In this document: one piece after another, positions 6,831-13,480 of the stretch
Layout: each line of letters starts with the position of its first letter
Position numbering within the stretch: the first letter of the stretch is position 1
Assembly: GCA_050743125.1 (NCBI GenBank)
Contig: JBOGEB010000116.1
Location: 1 to 13,526 of the forward strand
From: JBOGEB01 sp050743125
GTDB taxonomy: Bacteria > Actinomycetota > Nitriliruptoria > Euzebyales > Egibacteraceae
Direction of reading: 5' to 3'
Length of the DNA stretch: 13,526 nucleotides
Notes under the pieces: generated by a model
The model's input: only the letters and a program-made list of their open reading frames with translations
Database searches by the model: none
What the model was told of the DNA's origin: nothing
Program-made: the position numbers and the translations under genes

Positions 6831-6876
6831 TTGTGGCCAGGATTCGTCACGCATGCGTGACGAATCCTGGCCACAA
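6831..6876. repeat. Perfect 46-bp palindrome between convergent genes
   Basis: Each 23-nt arm is the exact reverse complement of the other: the left arm begins TTGTGGCCAGGATTC and the centre is GCATGC (6851-6856). No base is unpaired except as needed for the turn. It lies 33 nt after the sulfotransferase stop and 42 nt before the end of the convergent ACT-domain gene. The simplest reading is a bidirectional terminator without a T-tract. Its length and perfection are unusual for that role, and it also marks the right edge of the low-GC island. Confidence 0.85.
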
Positions 6877-6918
6877 GGACGCTCGACATGTGCGTGACCC
6901 TACTTACGACACGGGGTG

Positions 6919-7452
6919 CTAAGAGTCCAGGGTGCGGGCGGCCTCGCCGCAGACCCGGAGGAGCGCGCGGGCGCGGCCGATCTCGGTTTCGGTGAACCGG
7001 TAGTCGCGCCGGAGGACGAGGATCTGATCGGCGAAGGGGAGCACGAGCAGACAATCGTCTTCCAGGGGCGGCTGGTCGACCGCCTCGAACGTGACGCTCG
7101 AGGCGCGCAGCAGTCCGCCCAGGAGCGCTTGCACACCATGCGTGAGCGTCATCGCCCCCGACAGGATGGCCTCGAGCCCGATCGCCGCGCGGGTGACCGC
7201 GTCACCGGGATGACCGCGCGAAGGGCCCGCGTGGATGAGCTCAACGTCCTCGAGGGCCTGGATCCGCGCGACCACGGCACGCAGCCCGTCCGTGCCGTTG
7301 ATCCGCACGAACAGGTCGTCGAGCGCGGTGCCGTCCGCAGACTCCACGACGTCGACCGCCTCGATGTCCCCGCCGGCCTCGCTGATCGCGCCCGCGAGCG
7401 CAGCGAGCTTCCCGGGTCGGTCGGGCAGCGCGCACCGCAGCATGATCTCCAT
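6919..7452 (-). CDS. ACT-domain protein with a C-terminal GAF-like part
   Basis: Protein of 177 residues. Residues 1-75 form an ACT domain (LRCALPDRPGKLAALAGAI, then GGDIEAVDVVES and DDLFVRI), a fold that binds small ligands, usually amino acids. The second half (about 87-177) ends in a pattern like the close of a GAF domain: CLLVLPF, LVLRRDYRF and TETEIGRARALLRV. No catalytic domain is attached, so a sensory or regulatory role is likely but the ligand and partner are unknown. The ATG at 7452 and a second ATG at 7443 (preceded by GGAG) are both possible starts. The open frame extends upstream to 7731 antisense to the next gene and is not used. It is divergent from the LOG-like gene with about 44 nt between starts, so the two may share a control region. 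Confidence 0.8.
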   Translation of the reverse strand: MEIMLRCALPDRPGKLAALAGAISEAGGDIEAVDVVESADGTALDDLFVRINGTDGLRAVVARIQALEDVELIHAGPSRGHPGDAVTRAAIGLEAILSGAMTLTHGVQALLGGLLRASSVTFEAVDQPPLEDDCLLVLPFADQILVLRRDYRFTETEIGRARALLRVCGEAARTLDS

Positions 7453-7496
7453 GAACTCACGATGGTAGTAGATCGGCCTTGACAGCCGGAGGTGAA

Positions 7497-7976
7497 ATGC
7501 GGAGGGTGACAGGGCCTGAGCGGATGGTGGCGGTGATCGGCACGGGGGAGCCCGACGAGACGCTTGAGGAGGCCGCCGAGGCGATCGGCGCCGGACTGGC
7601 CAAGGCCGGCGTGACCGTCGTGTGCGGAGGCCTGGCGGGGGTGATGGCCGCCGCGTGCCGTGGCGCCAAGGCTCACGGCGGCCACACGGTGGGCATCCTC
7701 CCGGGTCGTGACCCCACTGCGGCCAATCCATGGGTCGACGTAGCGATCCCCACGGGCTTCGGCGAGGCGCGCAACGCGCTTGTGGTCCGGTCTGCAGAGG
7801 TCGTGATCGCGGTCGGCGGCGGGTACGGGACGCTGTCCGAGATCGCCCTTGCGCTCAAGGCGGGAACGCGGGTGATCGGCCTGAACACTTGGGAGATTTC
7901 GGGCGTCGAGATGGCCGACAGCCCCGACGACGCGGTCGAAAGGTTGACTCTCGGGCTCGAAGGCCGTACACCTTGA
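7497..7976 (+). CDS. LOG-like Rossmann-fold protein (TIGR00725 type)
   Basis: Protein of 159 residues. It has a nucleotide-binding start VAVIGTGEPDE (about 11-21), GVTVVCGGLAGVMAAACRGA (about 39-58) and the signature VGGGYGTLSEI (about 106-116), where true LOG cytokinin-activating enzymes have PGGxGTxxE. This places it in the LOG/lysine-decarboxylase-like superfamily; enzymatic activity is not established for this branch, so none is assigned. The ATG at 7497 is preceded by GGAGG 4 nt upstream; an in-frame TTG at 7479 and an ATG at 7524 are alternatives. Its 3' end carries the promoter of the leucine leader (7944-7972), and its stop is only 4 nt before the leader ATG. Confidence 0.85.
   Translation: MRRVTGPERMVAVIGTGEPDETLEEAAEAIGAGLAKAGVTVVCGGLAGVMAAACRGAKAHGGHTVGILPGRDPTAANPWVDVAIPTGFGEARNALVVRSAEVVIAVGGGYGTLSEIALALKAGTRVIGLNTWEISGVEMADSPDDAVERLTLGLEGRTP
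7944..7972 (+). promoter_or_regulatory. Promoter of the leu leader and operon
   Basis: TTGACT (7944-7949) and TACACC (7967-7972) are separated by exactly 17 bp inside the 3' end of the LOG-like gene. The -35 matches the consensus in five of six positions, the -10 more weakly. Transcription would begin at about 7979-7981, on or next to the leader ATG, giving a leaderless transcript. This would also explain why the leader lacks a properly spaced Shine-Dalgarno. Confidence 0.55.
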
Positions 7977-7980
7977 GGAC

Positions 7981-8082
7981 ATGACTCAGGATGCGACTCG
8001 CAGACGGGGCTGGCGCCGTAACGGCACCGGGCGTACGCGTGCCATCCTCGCGGATCTGCTCGGGCTTCTGCTCATCCTTTGA
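7981..8082 (+). CDS. Leucine-rich leader peptide of the leu operon
   Basis: Short ORF of 33 codons, ATG 7981 to TGA 8080-8082, ending AILADLLGLLLIL. Seven of the last eleven residues are leucine (CTC, CTG, CTC, CTT, CTG, CTC, CTT), and it lies 94 nt before leuA. In ribosome-mediated attenuation, stalling on such codons when charged tRNA-Leu is scarce changes the fold of the downstream RNA and lets the biosynthetic genes be expressed. The N-terminal half is rich in arginine and has no known role. The stop codon overlaps the first base of the stem at 8082-8098, so a ribosome on the Leu codons or at the stop would directly affect that hairpin. The peptide itself probably has no function after synthesis. 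Confidence 0.85.
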   Translation: MTQDATRRRGWRRNGTGRTRAILADLLGLLLIL

Positions 8083-8151
8083 CGCCGCGGGGCGGCGTAC
8101 TCGCACTCGAGCCCCCCGCGGAGACCCCCGGCACAGGGTGCCCCCACGCCG
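8082..8151 (+). promoter_or_regulatory. Attenuator region with mutually exclusive hairpins before leuA
   Basis: Hairpin 1 pairs ACGCCGC (8082-8088) with GCGGCGT (8092-8098). A competing 8-bp stem pairs CCGCGGGG (8085-8092) with CCCCGCGG (8114-8121) and cannot coexist with hairpin 1. CGGCGT (8093-8098) can also pair with ACGCCG (8146-8151). GGCAC-AGG-GTGCC (8130-8142) is a further small hairpin. No T-tract follows any of them, so termination would be U-independent, or the switch may act at another level. The leuA ribosome binding site (8163-8168) is outside the stems. The exact mechanism is inferred. Confidence 0.65.
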
Positions 8152-8176
8152 ACAGAGGACTTGAGGAGCCAACAGC

Positions 8177-9736
8177 ATGAGCACTGAGCAGCAGGTACGT
8201 ATTTTCGACACCACCCTCCGTGATGGTGAGCAGGCGCCTGGCATTTCCCTGGACGTCAAGGAGAAACTGGAGATCGCCGAGCAGCTCGCGCGGCTGCGGG
8301 TCGACGTCATCGAGGCGGGGTTTCCGATCACCTCGCAGGGCGACTACGAGGGCGTCAAGGCCATCGCCGAGGGGGTCGGTACCGCGCCCGGCGCGCCGGT
8401 GATCGCTGCGCTCGCCCGCTGCCACCCCGACGACATCAACCGCGCCGCCGAAGCGCTGAAGGCCGCGCACCGGTCACGGATCCACGTGTTCCTGTCGACC
8501 TCACAGGTGCACCGCGTCGCGATGCTCCACGGGGCGAGTGAGGACGAGACCATCGAGCAGGCGGTCAAGGCGGTCCGCCGGGCGCTCGAGTACACGTCCG
8601 ACGTCGAGTTCTCCCCGCAGGACGCCACCCGGACCGAGGTCGCCTTCCTCACGCGGATCATCGACGCGGTCATCGAGGCCGGCGCGACCACGGTGAACAT
8701 CCCCGACACCGTCGGCTACGCGTTGCCGCACGACTTCGGCGCGCTGATCGCCGACATCGTCCACCGGGTCGGCCCGGACGTCGCGGTGAGCGTTCACTGC
8801 CACAACGATCTGGGCCTGGCCGTGGCGAACTCGCTCGAGGCCGTGCGGAACGGCGCCCGGCAGGTCGAGGTCGCGGTCAACGGCATCGGCGAGCGGGCCG
8901 GCAACTGCTCGATGGAGGAGGTCGTGATGGCCCTGGTCACGCGCGGCGACCTGCTCAAGCGACCCACGGCTGTGAACACGAGGGAGATCGCCCGCACGTC
9001 ACGCCTGGTCAGCACGCTGACCGGCTACCCCGTCCAGTACAACAAGGCGGTCGTCGGCCGGAACGCGTTCGCCCACGAGTCCGGCATCCACCAGCACGGG
9101 GTCCTGACCGACCGGCTGACCTACGAGATCATGCGCGCCGAGGACATTGGCGTCGTCGGGGCGCAGATCGTGCTCGGCAAGCACTCCGGTCGCCACGCCT
9201 TCGCGAGGCAGCTCGAGGCTATGGGCTACACGCTCTCGAGGGAGGAGATCAACCGCGCCTTCCTGCGGTTCAAGGAGCTCGCCGACCGCAAGGTCCAGAT
9301 CTCAGACAAGGATTTGGAGGTGATCGTCGCTGACGAGGTGTACGCGACCGAGCAAGAGCCGTTCGAGCTCGTCTCGCTGCAGGTCTCGGGCGGCACCGCC
9401 ACCGCGCCCACCGCGACGGTGCGCGTCCTTCGGGTGTCCGATGGTGCGACCATCGACGAGTCCTGCATGGGCGACGGAATGGTGGACGCGGCCTGCGGCG
9501 CGATTCGCCGCGCGGTCGACATCGAGGGCACGCTGACCAGCTTCAACGTGGCCGCCGTCACCGGAGGAATTGACGCCCTCGGTGACGTCACATGCCAAGT
9601 GGAGGTGGGCGGCACGCGCTTCACCGGGCGCGGGGTTTCCACCGACATCGTCGAGGCCAGCGCGCGCGCATTCCTGGGCGCGCTGAACAAGTCCGTCCGG
9701 CTGCGCCACCGGGCCGTCCAGCCCGAGACTCCTTGA
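8177..9736 (+). CDS. leuA: 2-isopropylmalate synthase
   Basis: Condenses acetyl-CoA with 2-oxoisovalerate to 2-isopropylmalate, the first committed step of leucine synthesis, in the cytoplasm. The protein has 519 residues, the short bacterial form rather than the longer form of mycobacteria and streptomycetes. The TIM-barrel catalytic domain carries FDTTLRDGEQAPG (about 10-22) and the metal-binding HCHND (His207 and His209), then NGIGERAGNCSMEEVVMAL. The linker shows ESGIHQHG and VLGKHSGRHAF. The C-terminal regulatory domain (about 390-510) is complete, so leucine feedback inhibition is expected. ATG 8177 follows GAGGAG (8163-8168) at good spacing. It is the first large gene of the leu operon, controlled by the upstream leader. 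Confidence 0.97.
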   Translation: MSTEQQVRIFDTTLRDGEQAPGISLDVKEKLEIAEQLARLRVDVIEAGFPITSQGDYEGVKAIAEGVGTAPGAPVIAALARCHPDDINRAAEALKAAHRSRIHVFLSTSQVHRVAMLHGASEDETIEQAVKAVRRALEYTSDVEFSPQDATRTEVAFLTRIIDAVIEAGATTVNIPDTVGYALPHDFGALIADIVHRVGPDVAVSVHCHNDLGLAVANSLEAVRNGARQVEVAVNGIGERAGNCSMEEVVMALVTRGDLLKRPTAVNTREIARTSRLVSTLTGYPVQYNKAVVGRNAFAHESGIHQHGVLTDRLTYEIMRAEDIGVVGAQIVLGKHSGRHAFARQLEAMGYTLSREEINRAFLRFKELADRKVQISDKDLEVIVADEVYATEQEPFELVSLQVSGGTATAPTATVRVLRVSDGATIDESCMGDGMVDAACGAIRRAVDIEGTLTSFNVAAVTGGIDALGDVTCQVEVGGTRFTGRGVSTDIVEASARAFLGALNKSVRLRHRAVQPETP

Positions 9737-9750
9737 AGAGAGGCTCTGTC

Positions 9751-10032
9751 GTGGCCACGGTCAAGCGCAACGTCCCGCCCGCCCGCCCGGGCCAACCTTC
9801 CCCGCCCGCCCACCCTTCAAGGAACGGTCCACCACCAGTGACGACGATCAAGCTCAGCGTCCCGCCCGACCAGACTTTGGACGAGGAGGCGGAGCTGGTG
9901 GCCAGCGTGGCCGCCGCCGTCACTGAGTCCACCGCCTCGGACACCATCACCTTCCAGCTCACGAAGAGCGAGCAGGTCACCGTCGGCGCCGTTGCCGCCC
10001 GCATCCTCGAGGGGGTGCGTTGGCGTGCCTGA
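9751..10032 (+). CDS. Small uncharacterised protein in the leu operon
   Basis: I do not recognise this gene. It encodes 93 residues from the GTG at 9751, which has AGAGAGG 7 nt upstream and lies 14 nt after the leuA stop. The first 29 residues are rich in proline and arginine. The rest (from GTG 9838) looks folded: a strand TIKLSVP, an acidic-to-alanine helix (LDEEAELVASVAAAV), then TITFQLTKSEQVTVGAVAARIL. The 5' ends at 9751 and 9838 are near copies (MATVKRNVPPA and VTTIKLSVPPD), so either GTG could be the true start; the shorter form has 64 residues. The stop TGA is 10030-10032, just after a GTG that could start an extended leuC. Position in the operon suggests a leucine-related role, but there is no direct evidence. 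Confidence 0.6.
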   Translation: MATVKRNVPPARPGQPSPPAHPSRNGPPPVTTIKLSVPPDQTLDEEAELVASVAAAVTESTASDTITFQLTKSEQVTVGAVAARILEGVRWRA

Positions 10033-10117
10033 GAACATGGGTCGAAACACCGGAGGGCGGTCTCGCCCAATCGCCGACGAAGGCTCACCAGGACGTCTCA
10101 CCGCTGGAAACCCGAGG

Positions 10118-11566
10118 ATGGCCAGCGCAACCCACCAAAGCGCACCCGCTCTGGCCCGTTTTGACGCACGTTCTAAGACGCTGGTCGAGAAGGTCTGGGA
10201 GCGGCACGTCGTCCGTGCCGCTGCCGGCGAGCCGGACCTGCTCTACGTCGACCTCCACCTGGTCCACGAGGTGACGAGCCCACAGGCATTCGAGGGCCTG
10301 CGCCTCGCTGGGCGGACGGTCCGCCGGCCGGACCTCACGCTCGCCGTGATGGACCACAACGTGCCGACCACGGATCGGTCGCTGCCGGTGGAGGATCCGC
10401 TGTCGAAGCAGCAGATGGACACGCTGGCTGCGAACTGCGCCGAGTTCGGCGTCCGGCTGTTCGACATGGCCTCCCGGAACCAGGGCATCGTCCACCTGAT
10501 CGGCCCGGAGCTCGGCCTGACTCAACCAGGCATGACGATCGTGTGCGGCGACAGCCACACCGCCACCCACGGGGCGTTCGGAGCTGTGGCCTTTGGCATC
10601 GGGACCAGCGAGGTCGAGCACGTCCTCGCCACGCAGTGCCTGCCGCAGGCGTACCCCAAGACGATGGCCGTCCAGGTCGACGGCCACCTGCCGTTCGGCG
10701 TGACCGCCAAGGATCTCATTCTGGCGGTGATCGCTGAGATCGGTGTCGAGGGCGGCGTAGGCCACGTCATCGAGTACCGCGGCGAGGCCATCTTGGCGCT
10801 CTCGATGGAGGGCCGAATGACGGTTTGCAACATGTCGATCGAGGCCGGTGCCCGCGCTGGTTTGATCGCGCCGGACGAGACGACCTTCGCCTACCTGAAG
10901 GGCCGCCCGCACGCCCCCCAGGGCGAGGGATGGGACACCGCGCTGCAGGAGTGGCGCCAGCTGCGGACCGATCCCGGCGCGCGCTTCGACCACGTCGTAA
11001 CCCTGGACGCCTCGGCGTTCGCCCCCACAGTCACGTGGGGGACCACGCCGGCGATGAGCGTCCCGGTGACCGGCCGGGTGCCGGCACCGGCCCAGGCGCG
11101 CGACCCCGACCAGGCGCACCGCGCGCTTGAGTACATGGGACTGCGGGGCGGCGAGGCGATCACCGACCTCCGCGTGGACCGGGTGTTCATCGGCTCCTGC
11201 ACGAACGGGCGGATCGAGGACCTGCGTGCTGTCGCGCGGGTGGTCGAGGGCCACCGCGCCGCTCCCGGTGTGCGTGTGCTCGTCGTGCCCGGCTCCTATC
11301 CGGTGAAGCTGCAGGCCGAGGCCGAGGGCCTCGACGAGATCTTCAGGTCTGCCGGGTTCGAGTGGCGTGAGCCGGGCTGCTCGATGTGCCTGGGCATGAA
11401 CCCCGACATCCTCGCCCCCGGCGAGCGCTGCGCCTCGACCTCGAACCGTAACTTCGAGGGCCGGCAGGGCAAGGGCGGCCGGACCCACCTCGTGTCGCCG
11501 GCAATGGCCGCGGCCGCGGCGATCCACGGCCACTTCGTCGATGTCCGGGAGGTGATCTCGTCGTGA
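10118..11566 (+). CDS. leuC: 3-isopropylmalate dehydratase large subunit
   Basis: With LeuD, isomerises 2- to 3-isopropylmalate using a [4Fe-4S] cluster. The protein has 482 residues from ATG 10118. The three cluster cysteines are Cys361 (GSCTNGR), Cys421 and Cys424 (GCSMCLGM), with the 60- and 3-residue spacing of E. coli LeuC. Other signatures are TLVEKVWERHVV near the start, MDHNVPT, and CGDSHTATHGAFG. The start is uncertain. ATG 10118 gives the family length but has no spaced Shine-Dalgarno. GTG 10025, 9 nt after GAGGGGG, would add 31 residues and overlap the preceding small ORF; ATG 10037 is a third option. The 3' end overlaps leuD by 4 nt (GTGA), so the two subunits are translationally coupled. 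Confidence 0.96.
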   Translation: MASATHQSAPALARFDARSKTLVEKVWERHVVRAAAGEPDLLYVDLHLVHEVTSPQAFEGLRLAGRTVRRPDLTLAVMDHNVPTTDRSLPVEDPLSKQQMDTLAANCAEFGVRLFDMASRNQGIVHLIGPELGLTQPGMTIVCGDSHTATHGAFGAVAFGIGTSEVEHVLATQCLPQAYPKTMAVQVDGHLPFGVTAKDLILAVIAEIGVEGGVGHVIEYRGEAILALSMEGRMTVCNMSIEAGARAGLIAPDETTFAYLKGRPHAPQGEGWDTALQEWRQLRTDPGARFDHVVTLDASAFAPTVTWGTTPAMSVPVTGRVPAPAQARDPDQAHRALEYMGLRGGEAITDLRVDRVFIGSCTNGRIEDLRAVARVVEGHRAAPGVRVLVVPGSYPVKLQAEAEGLDEIFRSAGFEWREPGCSMCLGMNPDILAPGERCASTSNRNFEGRQGKGGRTHLVSPAMAAAAAIHGHFVDVREVISS

Positions 11567-12171
11567 AGGCCGTGAACGTGATCGAGGGCCGCATGGTCCC
11601 GCTGGACCGCGCGGACGTGGACACCGACCAGATCATGCCGAAGCAGTTCCTCAAGCGGATCGAGCGCACTGGGTTCGGTGAGTTCGTGTTCTTCGACTGG
11701 CGCGCCGCTGCTGACTTCGTGCTGAACGACCCGCGCTACGAAGGCGCGAATGTCCTGGTCACGGGCCCGAACTTCGGGTCCGGGTCGTCGCGCGAGCACG
11801 CTCCGTGGGGCTTGGCGCAGTACGGGTTCGAGGCGATCGTCGCCCCGAGCTTCGCGGACATCTTCCGCAACAACTGCGCGAAGATCGGGCTGCTGACGGT
11901 CGCGCTGCCGGCGAAGGTCTGCAGGCAGCTCATCGAGCTCGCGACACAGGACCCCGCTGGCGCGACGGTCCGTATCGACCTGCCCGCGCAGACCGTCACG
12001 GCGCCGATAGGGGAGTGGTCGTTCGACATCGACCCGTTCACCAAGCACCTGCTGGTGGAGGGGCTCGACGACATCGGCCTGACCCTTCAGCAAACCGACG
12101 CCATCACGTCCTTCGAAGCCCATCGCCCTTCGTGGCTGCCCCGGACGGTGTCGACTCAGTCGCCCCTCTGA
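11563..12171 (+). CDS. leuD: 3-isopropylmalate dehydratase small subunit
   Basis: Small subunit of the LeuCD isomerase, 202 residues, the usual length. It carries the swivelling domain with DVDTDQIMPKQFLKRIERTG (about 19-38) and the substrate-recognition motif GSGSSREHAPWGL (about 72-84), followed by APSFADIFRNN. The C-terminal tail after about residue 183 is Ser/Pro-rich and not conserved. The start is GTG 11563 inside the leuC stop (GTGA overlap). The stop codon lies within a 10-bp-stem hairpin (12164-12188) that probably ends the operon. leuB, often adjacent, is not in the window. Confidence 0.97.
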   Translation: MKAVNVIEGRMVPLDRADVDTDQIMPKQFLKRIERTGFGEFVFFDWRAAADFVLNDPRYEGANVLVTGPNFGSGSSREHAPWGLAQYGFEAIVAPSFADIFRNNCAKIGLLTVALPAKVCRQLIELATQDPAGATVRIDLPAQTVTAPIGEWSFDIDPFTKHLLVEGLDDIGLTLQQTDAITSFEAHRPSWLPRTVSTQSPL

Positions 12172-12188
12172 CGCCAGTCGTCAGAGGG
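12164..12188 (+). terminator. Hairpin overlapping the leuD stop codon
   Basis: CCCTCTGACG (12164-12173) and CGTCAGAGGG (12179-12188) are perfect complements around the 5-nt loop CCAGT. The leuD TGA (12169-12171) is inside the left arm. No T-tract follows, so it would be a tailless terminator of the kind common in actinobacteria, or a 3'-end stabiliser. Confidence 0.6.
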
Positions 12189-12464
12189 ACGCCGCCACGC
12201 GCGGCGCATCGCCCGCCCTTCTCCTCGGTCTTCCCGCCCCCCACGCTGGTGTCCAGGCCGGCCTCCAGCGCCCACTCCAGCCGTCAACGGCTATGCAGCC
12301 AGACCGTCACGACCCCGGCACCGGCCCTCGGGCGATGAGGCCAGCCAGACGGCGCCACTCCGAGACACGGCTGGCTCGCAACGTCCATCCTGCCTGCGCA
12401 TGACCGGCGCAGGAAAGAACCGGTGAGAACATACTGAGCCACGCACCATCGCCTGGACGGGTCA
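12189..12464. other. Intergenic region of about 276 bp before the methyltransferase
   Basis: No gene is supported. There is one clean hairpin, CCTGCGC-ATGACCG-GCGCAGG (12393-12413), and a looser dyad of GCCAGCC and GGCTGGC (about 12340-12375). Both lie about 50-120 bp before the methyltransferase start and could be a control element of its leader. I looked for cobalamin riboswitch features because of the nearby importer remnant and found none. Confidence 0.45.
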
Positions 12465-13283
12465 ATGGGGGAGGCTGGGAGGACCGCATCTCTGGACGCG
12501 TTTCGCTGTTGGGACGACGCCCTGGCCGGTTGGGCCATTCCGGAGGAGCTGCTCGCCGCCGCCCCGGAGTCCCCGTACGGGTTCGGGGTCGGGCTGTTCG
12601 ACCGGCTTGCGGGAGAGGCGATGCGCAAGGAGACGCCCTCCCGGCGTTGTGCCCGCGAGGCCCTGCCCGACGGTGGCACCGTGCTCGACGTCGGCTGCGG
12701 GGGCGGGGCCGCGTCGCTGTCCCTTGGGCACCAGATCGGGCGGGTGATTGGCGTGGATCAGCAGGCGGGCATGCTCCAGGCATTCGCCGCCCGCGCCGAG
12801 CGTCTCGGCGTCGCGCATGAGCAGGTGCTGGGTCGCTGGCCCGACGTGGCCGGTGACACCCCGGCCACGGACCTTGTCGTCTGCCACCACGTGCTTTACA
12901 ACGTCGGTGCGCTGGAGCCGTTTGTCCGGGCGCTGACCGCCCATGCCCGCCGCCGCGTGGTCGTCGAGATGACCGCCGAGCATCCGCTCGCCTGGCTGCG
13001 TCCCCTGTGGCAACGCCTCCACGGCCTGGACCGCCCCACGCGCCCCACCGTCGATGACGCCGTCACCGCCCTGCAGGAGCTCGGCCTCGCCGTCGAGCTG
13101 GAGCGCTGGGACGAGCCCTCGCCGTGGAAGGAGTTCGGCGACGAGGTCACCGCGTTCGTCCGTCGGCGCTTGTGCCTGGCAGCCGAACGCGGCCCCGACA
13201 TCCGCGCTGCGCTCATCGACCTCGGCCTGCCCCACGAACGCCGCCTGATGACGACCCTCTGGTGGCCGCCGACAGCGTCATGA
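12465..13283 (+). CDS. Class I SAM-dependent methyltransferase
   Basis: Protein of 272 residues with a Rossmann-like methyltransferase domain. Motif I is TVLDVGCGGGAASL (about 72-85), and the acidic residue at the end of strand 2 is Asp98 (IGVDQQAGML). A motif like DLVVCHHVLYNV follows near residue 135. The C-terminal part is helical and family-specific. The substrate cannot be predicted. ATG 12465 has a short GGACGGG upstream, a modest ribosome binding site; no better start precedes the domain. The gene stands alone after the leu terminator. Its stop codon overlaps the stop of the convergent FecCD remnant through the palindrome TCATGA. Confidence 0.88.
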   Translation: MGEAGRTASLDAFRCWDDALAGWAIPEELLAAAPESPYGFGVGLFDRLAGEAMRKETPSRRCAREALPDGGTVLDVGCGGGAASLSLGHQIGRVIGVDQQAGMLQAFAARAERLGVAHEQVLGRWPDVAGDTPATDLVVCHHVLYNVGALEPFVRALTAHARRRVVVEMTAEHPLAWLRPLWQRLHGLDRPTRPTVDDAVTALQELGLAVELERWDEPSPWKEFGDEVTAFVRRRLCLAAERGPDIRAALIDLGLPHERRLMTTLWWPPTAS

Positions 13284-13456
13284 CGCCGTCTTGAGCCCAA
13301 GGCGGTTGTTGCGCACGAAGAACGGCGCGCCGAGCAACGCGGTGATGATCCCGACGGGCAGCTCCTGGGGCGCCATCATGGTGCGGGCGCCACGTCCACC
13401 CAGATCATGAGCGAGATGCTCACCAGCACCGCCATCGGCAGCACCTGGGGGCGATC
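13278..13456 (-). pseudogene. C-terminal remnant of a FecCD-type ABC importer permease, frameshifted
   Basis: On the minus strand the last 33 codons read MMAPQELPVGIITALLG then APFFVRNNRLGLKTAS, the typical end of FecCD/BtuC permeases for iron-siderophore or cobalamin uptake. Just upstream, in the next frame, VLPMAVLVSISLMIWVDV continues the family pattern, so one base is missing at about 13390: ggc-gcc-cgc-acc would restore the join. Further upstream the family similarity stops at a diverged copy of the GC-rich repeat (13451-13480), and the remaining 46 bases do not read as a permease. It is therefore most likely a decayed fragment. A sequencing error at the frameshift is possible but would not explain the abrupt upstream loss. 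Confidence 0.75.
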
Positions 13457-13480
13457 GGGGGCGTCCCCCCCGGACCCCTC
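13451..13480. repeat. Diverged single copy of the GC-rich element repeated at 1-99
   Basis: The segment ATCGGGGGC-G-TCCCCCCC-GGACCCCTC matches the reverse complement of the helicase-tail unit (ATCGGGGGC-C-TCCCCCC-GGACCCCCTC), with one substitution and two single-base length differences in the C runs. It sits exactly where the FecCD homology ends. The two sites, about 13.3 kb apart, suggest a dispersed family of short elements in this genome. Confidence 0.75.

Noticed and set aside
7479..7484. TTGACA as a -35 box for the LOG-like gene
   Set aside because: It is only 13 nt before the chosen ATG, leaving no room for a -10 and transcription start upstream.
8200..9736. Citramalate or homocitrate synthase instead of LeuA
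   Set aside because: The motifs ESGIHQHG and VLGKHSGRHAF, the full C-terminal regulatory domain, and the leuC-leuD context support isopropylmalate synthase.
10085..11533. 482-codon minus-strand open frame
   Set aside because: It lies antisense to leuC, which has all catalytic cysteines and family motifs.
12189..12464. Cobalamin or other riboswitch before the methyltransferase
   Set aside because: I looked on both strands for a B12 box and conserved core elements and saw none; only simple hairpins are present.
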